Shown: positions 1-7,573 of the stretch, piece by piece
Numbering within the stretch: position 1 is the stretch's first letter
Layout of the letters: every line of letters starts with the position of its first letter
From: CAYSLU01 sp964431965
GTDB lineage: Bacteria > Verrucomicrobiota > Kiritimatiellia > CAIKKV01 > CAYSLU01
DNA: 25,382 bases
Assembly: GCA_964431965.1 (NCBI GenBank)
Contig: CAYSLU010000081.1
Span: 1-25,382 of the forward strand
Reading direction: 5' to 3'
The notes under the pieces: generated by a model
Told to the model about the DNA's origin: nothing
Seen by the model: the letters and a program-made list of their open reading frames with translations, nothing else
The model's database searches: none
Position numbers and translations under genes: made by a program

Positions 1-38
1 GGACTCGGAACGGTGGGTCAGGGGGTCGTCAAGCCGAT
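1..38. repeat. Right end of a twin-hairpin intergenic repeat (cut by window edge)
   Basis: The first bases (GGACTC then GGAACGGTGGGTCAGGGG) match the right half of two complete elements at about 17915-18010 and 20014-20110. In those copies the arm CGGAACGG pairs with CCGTTCCG about 9 bases upstream. Here the left arm lies outside the window. The element sits just upstream of the operon that starts at 168. The remaining bases up to 167 hold no gene I can support, only a locally AT-rich patch near 103-118 that might be part of a promoter. Confidence 0.7.
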
Positions 39-167
39 GCGATGTGGTTCCGCTGGGGCAGGGACGCCTCGCTCTTCTCCGGATGCTTCTTGCCGCGACT
101 TCCTGTATTACTATTTACGGGACACTCAAGCGGACGGGGCGACTGTGAGACTGGAGAGACATTGGCG

Positions 168-2489
168 ATGAATGCAGCCGCTTCGCGATCCGTTCCGCTG
201 GTCTTGCGTACGACATGCGCTGCACTGGGCTTCGATCCCGCCACGGGGCGCCTGATCTCCTTTCGCTCCCATGCGGCTCCGGACATGGAGATGGTGGCCT
301 CGCTGCCGGAGCATCCGACCTTTGTCATCCGGTGCCTTGACGATCGGCGCGAGTTCCTGCACCTGCTTTCCACCGAGGCAGAAGGCGTCTCGGTCACAGC
401 TCGGCGTGAAGCGGACGGGGCGGACCTGCTGACCGCACGCTACGCCCGCGTCGGCGGGCGCGATCTTCACGTCGAGTTCAGCGTTCGCGCGGCCGCCCTG
501 GACCGTTTCAGCCGCTGGCGGCTGACCGTCGAGAACGGGGCCGACCTCGAGATCGTGCACGTGGAGTTCCCGTTTGTGGTGTGCGCCGACGATCTGGGCG
601 GGCGCCCGGATGACACGGTCGTGGTGCTCCCGCAGGGCTACGGCAGCGGCCGCGTCATTCGCAACCCGCGGCGTGATTCTGTCGCCGCCAGCCCCGCGCT
701 CGGGACGGACACCGCCGCGGCCTGGGATCTGACGCGCGGTGACGGCCACTACCCCGGGCTGACCTACGCCCAGTTTCTGGCCTGCCACAACGAGTGGGCT
801 GGCCTCTACCTCGCATGCGAAGACACGTCGGGCGGCACCAAGCTGCTCAAGGCGGTGCATCGAGCTCCGGGCCTGCGCGTCGGCGTGGCGCACGTGGGCG
901 ACTGGCCGTGCCGCGGAACCCGATGCCTGGAGTACGACGTCGTCATGGGCAGTTTCGCCGGAGACTGGTACGCGGCGGCCGGCCTCTACCGCGACTGGTC
1001 GCTGCAACAGAAATGGGGCGTCCCGCTGCACCGGCGCCCGGATGTGCCGGCCTGGCTTCTCGGCTCGCCGGTCTACGTCACCGTTCATCCGGAATGGAAC
1101 TGCCGGGAGCGTCTCGACCTGCACCCGCCGGTCATGCCCTGTCCTGAGTTCGTCCCGTTCGATCGCCGCCTGCCGCCTCTGCTGGGCCGGATCGCCGAGC
1201 GGGTTGACGCGCCTCTGGCCGTGATCCTGATGGGATGGGAGCGCGCCGGCGCGTGGGTCTATCCGGACAGCCTGCCGTGGGCCGGCGGCGAAGCATCCGT
1301 CCGCGCGTTCGCGGGTTGGGCCCGCAGCCGCGGGTGGCACGTGGGCACATTCTGCAGCGGCAGCCGCTGGGCGATCGGACACGCGGGCAGCGGGTACGAC
1401 GGCACCGCCGACTACCAAGCGCGCGGCGGCGAACAGAGCGTCTGCCGGACGCCGCGCGGCGATCCGGTGCGGGAGGGCTGGGATGCCAGCTGGCGTCCCA
1501 GTTACGAGTGTTGTCTCGCGGAGGAGCTGACCCGGCGCCTGGCGGCAGATCATGTCCGGCACCTCGTGGACTGGGGGCTCGAGTCGCTTCAGTTCTTCGA
1601 TCAGAACAACGGAGCGGCCACTTTCCCCTGCTACGCCGGGAGCCACGGCCATGCCCCGGTGCCCGGCCAATGGATGGCCGAGCGAATGGCGCAGGCGATC
1701 GGCGAACTGCGGCACGTGGCCGAAGCGGCTGGCGAGCCCGGCGTCGTGCAGTCGTCCGAGTCGGGCGTGAACGAGTACTGCCTGCCCCTGTTCCAGCTGA
1801 CCGAGTTCCGCCTCCATGTGCCCGGGCCAGGCAGCGACGACGGACTTCTCTCCCACATCCCCCTGTATCAGTTCCTGTTCCATGAGTGCATCGTGATTCA
1901 GGGGATGATGGGGTTCGGGCCGGAACCCTATCACGTGCCGATCGCCAATGCCGTGAACGTGGTCATGGGCAGCCTCCCGGGCGGGGTCCTGACCGGTGAC
2001 GGGTCGCTGCTCGACAAGGACACGGCGCACTTTGCGCCGTGGCAGCCCCGGGTCGGAAACGATGCCGACGGGCTCGAGATGATCCGGACCGTCGCGGCGT
2101 TGCGGCGGGGGCCGGGAGGCGACTTCCTCGTGTTCGGCCGCATGCAGAAGCCCGGCCGCCTCAGGGAGGTGCGACGGATGCGATGGCGGTTTGAGGCCCG
2201 CGAACACGACCTCCCCGCCGTGTTTCATGCGCTCTGGCAGGCCCCGGACGGCCGTCTCGGGATCGTCCTGGCGAACTGGACCGACGAGTCGCAGGCGGTG
2301 ACGGTGGAGGACGACCACCTTCCGCCCGCCGGAAGCAGGATCGAGGTGCGCTGTCACCGCTCCGCGCGCCGCCTCACGGCCGAACCGTTACCCGGACCGG
2401 CCGGGATCCGGACTCTGACCTTGGAGTCTCTGTCCTGCGCGTTACTTGAGATTTCCGACATGTCCACAAGGCCGATTACAGGAGGTTGA
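168..2489 (+). CDS. DUF6259-type putative glycoside hydrolase (773 aa)
   Basis: Large protein resembling the DUF6259 family, which is found mainly in Lentisphaerota, Planctomycetota and relatives and is presumed to act on carbohydrates. Visible family-like features are the N-terminal beta-rich half and the stretch NEWAGLYLACEDTSGGTKLL. After it comes the GDWYAAAGLYRDWSLQQKWG segment leading into a probable (beta/alpha)8 barrel (VILMGWERAGAWVYPDSLPW, then SLQFFDQNNG, then SSESGVNEY). A small beta domain closes the C-terminus. The Asp of FFDQ and the Glu of SSESGVNE are candidate catalytic residues by analogy with clan-D and related retaining glycosidases; this is inference. The frame is open from 42, but ATG 168 has GGAGAG about 9 bases upstream and starts the conserved part. 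No clear signal peptide is seen, so it is probably cytoplasmic. It is the first gene of the 168-7566 operon. Family call is fairly confident; the substrate is unknown. Confidence 0.8.
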   Translation: MNAAASRSVPLVLRTTCAALGFDPATGRLISFRSHAAPDMEMVASLPEHPTFVIRCLDDRREFLHLLSTEAEGVSVTARREADGADLLTARYARVGGRDLHVEFSVRAAALDRFSRWRLTVENGADLEIVHVEFPFVVCADDLGGRPDDTVVVLPQGYGSGRVIRNPRRDSVAASPALGTDTAAAWDLTRGDGHYPGLTYAQFLACHNEWAGLYLACEDTSGGTKLLKAVHRAPGLRVGVAHVGDWPCRGTRCLEYDVVMGSFAGDWYAAAGLYRDWSLQQKWGVPLHRRPDVPAWLLGSPVYVTVHPEWNCRERLDLHPPVMPCPEFVPFDRRLPPLLGRIAERVDAPLAVILMGWERAGAWVYPDSLPWAGGEASVRAFAGWARSRGWHVGTFCSGSRWAIGHAGSGYDGTADYQARGGEQSVCRTPRGDPVREGWDASWRPSYECCLAEELTRRLAADHVRHLVDWGLESLQFFDQNNGAATFPCYAGSHGHAPVPGQWMAERMAQAIGELRHVAEAAGEPGVVQSSESGVNEYCLPLFQLTEFRLHVPGPGSDDGLLSHIPLYQFLFHECIVIQGMMGFGPEPYHVPIANAVNVVMGSLPGGVLTGDGSLLDKDTAHFAPWQPRVGNDADGLEMIRTVAALRRGPGGDFLVFGRMQKPGRLREVRRMRWRFEAREHDLPAVFHALWQAPDGRLGIVLANWTDESQAVTVEDDHLPPAGSRIEVRCHRSARRLTAEPLPGPAGIRTLTLESLSCALLEISDMSTRPITGG

Positions 2490-2490
2490 T

Positions 2491-2571
2491 ATGCTTACCG
2501 GAAGTGTTCTGGAGGATTCGGCTTGCCCGCAGCTCGCGGGTGGCCGACCATCAACATCGTCCGCGCTGTGA
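2491..2571 (+). CDS. Possible 26-aa leader peptide
   Basis: ATG at 2491 lies one base after the stop of the DUF6259 gene. It is preceded by a near-consensus Shine-Dalgarno site (AGGAGG, spacing about 6), one of the strongest in the operon. It encodes 26 residues (begins MLTGSVLEDS, ends RPSTSSAL) and stops 10 bases before the ATG of the amidohydrolase gene, which has only a weak site of its own. It could couple translation of the two genes by termination and re-initiation, or be a leftover from a frameshifted N-terminus. No homology is recognisable, so the call is tentative. Confidence 0.3.
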   Translation: MLTGSVLEDSACPQLAGGRPSTSSAL

Positions 2572-2581
2572 GACGCGAGTC

Positions 2582-3421
2582 ATGCAGAACGTTCACACCC
2601 ACTGTTTGGATCAGGCGGCGCACCTGCAGGCCGAGACGGTCCGCGAGACCGATCTGTCGCGGGGGCGCCCGCTGGATCTCACGGTCGAGTTCGACGCGTT
2701 CATGAGCGATATGGCGCCGTTCGACCGGGTGGTCGTCTTCGGCCTCAAGGCGCGGCTCACGGGTTACTGGGTGCCGGACGAGTTCGTGGCCTCCTTCGTC
2801 GCCCGCGCACCTGAGAAGCTCCGGGGCTTCGCCTCGGCCGACCCCTCGCAGCCCGGCTGCCTCGAGGAGCTCCGCCACGGGATCGAGCGACTGGGCCTGT
2901 GCGGCCTCAAGCTCGGCCCGGTCTACAGCGGCGTCGATCCCCGCGACCCGCGCTGCGAGCCCCTCTACGCCTACTGCGAGGAGCGCGGCCTGCCGGTCCT
3001 GTTCCATACGGGCACGACGTTCAACCGCGCGGCGCCGCTCGCGGTCACCCGGCCCTGGGTCTTCGACGAGGTGGCCATCCGTCACCCGGGCCTGCGCATG
3101 GTGCTCGCGCACCTGGGGCACCCGTGGTTCGAGGAGTGCCTGGTGGTCATCCGCAAGCACCCGCATGTCTACGCCGATATCGCGGCCCTGCACTACCGGC
3201 CGTGGCAGTTCTACAACATGCTGGTGACGGCGCAGGAGTACCGGGTGACACACAAGATTCTGTTCGGCACGGACTATCCGTTCGCGAAGACGCAGGAGTC
3301 GATCGACGGCCTGCGGAACGTCAACGCCGTCACCGGGGCTGCGGGCATGCCCCGGGTGTCGGCCGAAACCATCGAAGGCATCCTGGAGCGCGATGCCTTC
3401 AACCTGCTTGGAATACGCTGA
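2582..3421 (+). CDS. Amidohydrolase family protein (possible sugar lactonase), 279 aa
   Basis: Amidohydro_2-type TIM-barrel metal hydrolase. Visible metal-site elements are His5-x-His7 right at the N-terminus, Lys110 in CGLKLG, His142 in LFHTGT, His177 and His180 in LAHLGHPW, and Asp231 in LFGTDYPF near the C-terminus. Members of this superfamily include sugar-acid lactonases (fucono- and rhamnono-lactonase types) and COG2159-type decarboxylases. Sitting directly before a sugar-type dehydrogenase and an acid-sugar dehydratase, a lactonase role is the natural inference, but the sequence alone does not settle it. ATG 2582 is chosen because the HxH motif normally lies within the first few residues. 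In-frame GTG 2540 and TTG 2486 are open alternatives without good ribosome sites. Its TGA overlaps the ATG of the next gene (ATGA), so the two are translationally coupled. Confidence 0.82.
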   Translation: MQNVHTHCLDQAAHLQAETVRETDLSRGRPLDLTVEFDAFMSDMAPFDRVVVFGLKARLTGYWVPDEFVASFVARAPEKLRGFASADPSQPGCLEELRHGIERLGLCGLKLGPVYSGVDPRDPRCEPLYAYCEERGLPVLFHTGTTFNRAAPLAVTRPWVFDEVAIRHPGLRMVLAHLGHPWFEECLVVIRKHPHVYADIAALHYRPWQFYNMLVTAQEYRVTHKILFGTDYPFAKTQESIDGLRNVNAVTGAAGMPRVSAETIEGILERDAFNLLGIR

Positions 3422-4443
3422 TGAAGGCACTGCAACTGACGGCCGTCGGGCAACTCGACGAGGTGGATATTCCTGTGCCGGCACCCGGGGCCGACGAGGT
3501 GCTGGTCCGGACGCGCGCCGGGGTCGTGTGTACGTCCGACCTCAACGACCTGCGGGAGAATCCGTTCGGGATCGCGCTGCCCGTCATCATGGGCCACGAG
3601 GGCGCGGGCACGGTGGAGCGGGTCGGCCCGGCCGTGCGGGGCATCCGTGCGGGTGATCGCGTGGCCGCGCATCCGGTTCACCCCTGCGGGACCTGCGAGA
3701 ACTGCCGGGAGGGGCTCGCGCACCACTGCGGCAACTTCCGTCACTTTGCCTTCAACATGCCCGGCGTCTTCGCCGAGCGGTTTGTGGCGCGCGCCGACCG
3801 CGTGCGCAAGCTGCCCGGCGGCGTTTCCTTCGAGACGGGCGCGCTGCTGGAGCCCGTGTGCGTCTGCCTTGAGGCGCTGGCCCAGGCGAACCTGACGGAT
3901 GGCGGGCGGCTGCTCACGATCGGCGACGGCCCGTTCGGCGTGCTGATCGCGCGCCTCGCGCTCGGGCGCCTGCTGTCCGCGAACGTGCTGGCGGGGCACC
4001 ATGATTTCCGGCTGGGCTTCGCGGCTCCGGCGCGAACCGTGAACATCCGCGGCGCGGCGTCCGCCGAGGACGCGCTGCGCGCGGCGGCCCGGGGCGGGCG
4101 GTACGACGCGGTGATCATCGCGGTCGGTCGGCCGGCCGCGATCGAGCTGGGGCTGCGCCTGCTCCGGCCCAAGGGCCGGCTCGTCATGTTCTCCGCCATT
4201 CCGGGCCTGACCCCGGTCAACCTGCTCGACGTGCATTTCCGCGAGATCGAGGTGGTCGGCGCGTGCAACGACGACAACCGGCTCGACGAGGCGGTGCGCG
4301 CGCTGGCGGACCCCGGCCTGGCGGTCGGCCGGGTGGTCACGCACCGGTTCCCGTTCAGCCAGCACGCGGAGGCGTTCCGCCTGGCGGACAGCGGCCATGA
4401 CCGGGCCATGAAGGTGGCCCTCACGTTCCCGGAGGCCCCGTGA
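3421..4443 (+). CDS. Zinc-dependent medium-chain alcohol/sugar dehydrogenase (340 aa)
   Basis: MDR-superfamily NAD(P)-dependent dehydrogenase of normal length. Catalytic zinc ligands are Cys37 (GVVCTSDL), His59-Glu60 (MGHEGAG) and probably Glu144 (LLEPVCVCLE). The structural zinc lobe is Cys89-x2-Cys92-x2-Cys95-x7-Cys103. The Rossmann glycine motif is GDGPFG near 168-173. The subgroup resembles sorbitol/threonine/galactitol dehydrogenases, so the substrate is probably a polyol, sugar or sugar derivative. It overlaps the amidohydrolase gene at ATGA and the following enolase-family gene at GTGA. This implies one transcript and coordinated dosage. In the proposed pathway it would oxidise a free aldose to the lactone that the amidohydrolase opens; oxidation of a hydroxyl on a sugar acid is an equally reasonable alternative. 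I see no missing key residue. Confidence 0.88.
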   Translation: MKALQLTAVGQLDEVDIPVPAPGADEVLVRTRAGVVCTSDLNDLRENPFGIALPVIMGHEGAGTVERVGPAVRGIRAGDRVAAHPVHPCGTCENCREGLAHHCGNFRHFAFNMPGVFAERFVARADRVRKLPGGVSFETGALLEPVCVCLEALAQANLTDGGRLLTIGDGPFGVLIARLALGRLLSANVLAGHHDFRLGFAAPARTVNIRGAASAEDALRAAARGGRYDAVIIAVGRPAAIELGLRLLRPKGRLVMFSAIPGLTPVNLLDVHFREIEVVGACNDDNRLDEAVRALADPGLAVGRVVTHRFPFSQHAEAFRLADSGHDRAMKVALTFPEAP

Positions 4444-5609
4444 AGATCACCGGCGTCGAGGCGATGGTATTGGACAGCGGCAAGAACTATCCCAATCCTT
4501 CGGAGGCGGCCGAGGCGCACGGCGTGCGCTTTGTCTCGCTCCTCAAGATCACCACCGACGAGGGGATCACCGGCTGGGCGGATATCGAGACCCAGCCGCA
4601 CGTGGCGAAGGCGATCGTCGACGCGCCCAGCAGCGGCGTGATGGGATTCGAGTCGCTGCGAAACCTGCTCGTCGGCGAGGACCCGCTCGAGCGCGAGCGG
4701 ATCTGGCAGAAACTCTACCGCGGCATGGCCTACTTCGGGCGGCAGGGCGCAGGCATGCAGCTTATCAGCGGCGCGGACATCGCGCTGTGGGACATCGCCG
4801 GCAAGGCGCTGGGCCTGCCCGTCTGGCGCCTGCTGGGCGCGAAGTACCGCGACCGCGTGAAGGCGTATGCCTCCACGCTCTTCCGGCCGACGGCCGACGA
4901 CATGAAGCGGGCGGTGGATGGATACCGCGCGCAGGGGTTCCGCGCGATCAAGTTCGGCTGGGGCGTGTTCGGGCGCGACCTGGCGCACGATGTCGCGCTG
5001 GTCCGAGCCGCTCGCGAGGCCGCCGGGCCGGACGTGGATCTGATGGTCGACGGCGGGTGGTACGACCCCGAGCCGGGCCGCGTGTTCAAGCCGCGGCCGG
5101 TGAAGGACTGGATCCGGCTCGCGCGCGAGCTGGAGGAGCTGAACGTCTACTGGCTCGAGGACTTCATCCATCCGGAGAACGTCGCCGGCTACGCCGAGGT
5201 GTCGGCCCATACGCGCACGCTGCGGATCGCGGCGGGCGAGCAGGCGGCCGGCGTGACCGAGTTCGAGCGGCTCGCGCGCGAGGGGCGCGTGCACGTCCTG
5301 CAGCCCGACCTGAGCCGCTGCGGCGGCCTCACCGTGGGGCGCCAGATCGCCGACCTGGCGGGCCGGATGCAGATCGACTGCTGCCCGCACGCGTGGCTGA
5401 CCGACGTGCTCAAGGCGGCGTCGCTGCACCTGAACGCCTATCTCATGAACTCGCTGTTTCTGGAGTTCAACGTCTCGAGCGCAAGCCTGCTGAACAACCT
5501 GTGCACCGAGCCCATCGGCATGGCGGACGGCTGGATCCGAGTGCCCGACGGCCCGGGCCTGGGCGTGACCGTGGACGAGCGCGCGGTCGAGCGCTACCGG
5601 GTTCTGTAG
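4440..5609 (+). CDS. Mandelate racemase/enolase-superfamily sugar-acid dehydratase (389 aa)
   Basis: Complete enolase-superfamily enzyme. Mg ligands are Asp204 (LMVDGGW), Glu240 (YWLEDF) and Glu267 (AAGEQ). The second-half base is the His317-Asp290 dyad (CCPHAW and VLQPDLSRCGG). The first-half acid/base is Lys171 in AIKFGWG, where the mandelate racemase-type second Lys of KxK is absent. This pattern fits acid-sugar dehydratases, which remove water from aldonates to give 2-keto-3-deoxy acids; the exact acid cannot be read from sequence. The start is GTG at 4440, overlapping the TGA of the dehydrogenase, and the N-terminus MKITGVEAMVL is typical of the family. The gene downstream is a beta-L-arabinofuranosidase, so L-arabinonate is a candidate substrate by context only. 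Confidence 0.87.
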   Translation: MKITGVEAMVLDSGKNYPNPSEAAEAHGVRFVSLLKITTDEGITGWADIETQPHVAKAIVDAPSSGVMGFESLRNLLVGEDPLERERIWQKLYRGMAYFGRQGAGMQLISGADIALWDIAGKALGLPVWRLLGAKYRDRVKAYASTLFRPTADDMKRAVDGYRAQGFRAIKFGWGVFGRDLAHDVALVRAAREAAGPDVDLMVDGGWYDPEPGRVFKPRPVKDWIRLARELEELNVYWLEDFIHPENVAGYAEVSAHTRTLRIAAGEQAAGVTEFERLAREGRVHVLQPDLSRCGGLTVGRQIADLAGRMQIDCCPHAWLTDVLKAASLHLNAYLMNSLFLEFNVSSASLLNNLCTEPIGMADGWIRVPDGPGLGVTVDERAVERYRVL

Positions 5610-5628
5610 CGGCCTGCAACGGAGGTGC

Positions 5629-7566
5629 ATGATGCGCAGCGAAGTGCGCCGGCGGCTCTCGCCGGTTCCGTGGAACCAGGTGCGGATCGACGACCCCTTC
5701 TGGTCGCCCCGCCTGAGGACGAACCGGGAGGTCACGCTTCCCCTCGAGTATGCGATCAACCGGAAGAACGGCGTCCTCGACGTCTACCAGTGGGATTGGT
5801 GGGACCCCAAGCGCGGCAATCCGCCGTGGCGCATCTGGGTGGGCGACGTCCCGAAGTGGATTGAGGCCGCCTCGTACAGCCTGGCGACGAATCCGGACCG
5901 GGGTCTGGCCGCGCGCGTGGACGACGCGGTCGCGCGCCTGATCCGCGGCCAGAAGGCCGACGGCTATCTCTATGCCAACCCGCTGCCCCGCGCCTGGCGG
6001 TTTGCGAATCTGCAGGAGCTTCACGAGCTGTACGACATGGGGCACGCGATGGAGGCGGCCGTGGCCCATCACACGGCCACCGGGCGAACCGAGTTCCTCG
6101 ACGCCATGCGGCGGAACGCGGACCTGCTGTGCGCCCGCTTCGGGCGGCGGCCGGGCCAGATCCGGGGCTACGACGGGCACCCCGAGATCGAGCTGGCGCT
6201 CATGAAGCTCTACCGGGCCACGGGCGAGCGGCGCTACCTCGACCTGGCGAAGTTCTACGTCGACGAGCGCGGGCGGAAGCCGAGCTACTTCACCCGGGAG
6301 CGCGCCCGCGCGCAGAGCCGGGGCGTCATGATGATGAACTGGTACCGCGGTCCGGATGCCTACCGGTCGTGCCAGGCCGACCGGCCGGTCCGCGGGCAGA
6401 GCGACGCCGTGGGGCACGCGGTGCGCGCGCTTTACCTGTTCTCCGGCATGGCGGATGTCGCGGCCGAGACGGCCGACGCCGGGCTGCTGGACACGTGCCG
6501 GCGCATGTGGCGGAGCATCGTGCGCCGCCGCATGTATGTGACCGGCGGGGTCGGCTCCAGCGTGCACGGCGAGGCGTTCACCGTCGACTACGACCTGCCG
6601 AACGAGACGGCCTATGCCGAGACGTGCGCCGCGGTTGCGCTCGTGTTCTTCGCGCACCGCATGCTGCAGATCGACGCCGACGGCGAATACGCCGATGTCA
6701 TGGAGCGGGCGCTCTACAACGGAGCGCTGAGCGGCGTGTCGCTCGATGGCCGCAGCTTCTACTACGCGAATCGGCTCACGCTCTATCCGGCGGCCCTCGC
6801 GGGGCAGGTGTCGGATTCCGTGGCCGGACAGCGGCAGAAGTGGTTCGGCTGCGCCTGCTGCCCGCCGAACATCGCGCGGCTGCTCGCCTCGCTGGGCGGC
6901 TACGCCTATTCGACGGGCCGCGGGCGGCTGGCGGTGCACCTGTACATGGGCGGCTCGGCGACCTGCGCCGTTGACGGGAGGCCGGTGACTATCACGCAGC
7001 GCACGCAGTACCCATGGCGCGAGCGGGTGGCGATCGCGGTGGATCCCGGCGCCCCGCGCGCTTTCACGCTGGCGCTGCGCATCCCGGGCTGGTGCCGGAA
7101 GGCGCGCGTCCGCGTGAACGGGCGCCCCGTGCGGATCGAGGGTGCGATGGAGAAGGGCTACGCCTGCATCCGCCGCGTGTGGGCTCGGGGCGATCGCGTG
7201 GAGCTGACGCTGCCGATGCCGGTCGAGCGCGTGGAAGCCAACCCGGCGGTGCGGATGGACTGCGGCAAGGTGGCGCTGCAGCGCGGGCCGGTCGTCTACG
7301 CCGTCGAGCAAGTCGACAACGGACCCGACCTGGCCGACCTGCGGCTGCCGCGCTTGGCTCCGCTCAAGGCCGTGTTCCGGAAGGATCTGCTGGGCGGGGT
7401 GGTGGTGATCCGAGGCCGTGCGGTCAGACGCGTCCAGGACGGATGGCCCGGCCAGCTCTATCGCGCCGCATCCTCTCGCGCCAAGCCGGTTTCCCTCGTG
7501 GCCGTTCCGTACGCGCTGTGGGCGAACCGCGGTGGCGGCGAGATGATCGTGTGGCTGCGCGAGTGA
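5629..7566 (+). CDS. GH127 beta-L-arabinofuranosidase (DUF1680), 645 aa
   Basis: Glycoside hydrolase family 127, an (alpha/alpha)6-barrel enzyme that in characterised members (HypBA1) releases L-arabinose from beta-linked arabinofuranosides through a cysteine nucleophile. All signature residues of HypBA1 are visible at a constant offset of seven: Glu315 (VHGEAF; E322), Glu331 and Cys333 (YAETCAA; E338, C340), Cys410 and Cys411 (CACCPPN; nucleophile C417, and C418). The last four form the zinc site. An N-terminal motif WNQVRIDDPFWSPRL and a C-terminal beta-domain complete the usual length. No signal peptide is visible, suggesting cytoplasmic action on imported oligosaccharides. The gene lies 19 bases after the dehydratase with GGAGG at 5621. 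A second ATG at 5632 has better spacing and may be the real start. It is probably the last gene of the operon; the next gene converges 7 bases away. Confidence 0.93.
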   Translation: MMRSEVRRRLSPVPWNQVRIDDPFWSPRLRTNREVTLPLEYAINRKNGVLDVYQWDWWDPKRGNPPWRIWVGDVPKWIEAASYSLATNPDRGLAARVDDAVARLIRGQKADGYLYANPLPRAWRFANLQELHELYDMGHAMEAAVAHHTATGRTEFLDAMRRNADLLCARFGRRPGQIRGYDGHPEIELALMKLYRATGERRYLDLAKFYVDERGRKPSYFTRERARAQSRGVMMMNWYRGPDAYRSCQADRPVRGQSDAVGHAVRALYLFSGMADVAAETADAGLLDTCRRMWRSIVRRRMYVTGGVGSSVHGEAFTVDYDLPNETAYAETCAAVALVFFAHRMLQIDADGEYADVMERALYNGALSGVSLDGRSFYYANRLTLYPAALAGQVSDSVAGQRQKWFGCACCPPNIARLLASLGGYAYSTGRGRLAVHLYMGGSATCAVDGRPVTITQRTQYPWRERVAIAVDPGAPRAFTLALRIPGWCRKARVRVNGRPVRIEGAMEKGYACIRRVWARGDRVELTLPMPVERVEANPAVRMDCGKVALQRGPVVYAVEQVDNGPDLADLRLPRLAPLKAVFRKDLLGGVVVIRGRAVRRVQDGWPGQLYRAASSRAKPVSLVAVPYALWANRGGGEMIVWLRE

Positions 7567-7573
7567 TGCGGGG

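Noticed and set aside
87..114. Sigma-70 promoter before the operon (TTCTTG ... TACTAT)
   Set aside because: Only the -10-like AT patch stands out; the -35 match is poor, so it is not called as a feature.
126..2357. Long reverse-strand open frame (743 codons) opposite the DUF6259 gene
   Set aside because: Low-complexity Arg/His/Pro/Ala composition typical of antisense frames in high-GC DNA; the + strand frame has clear family motifs.
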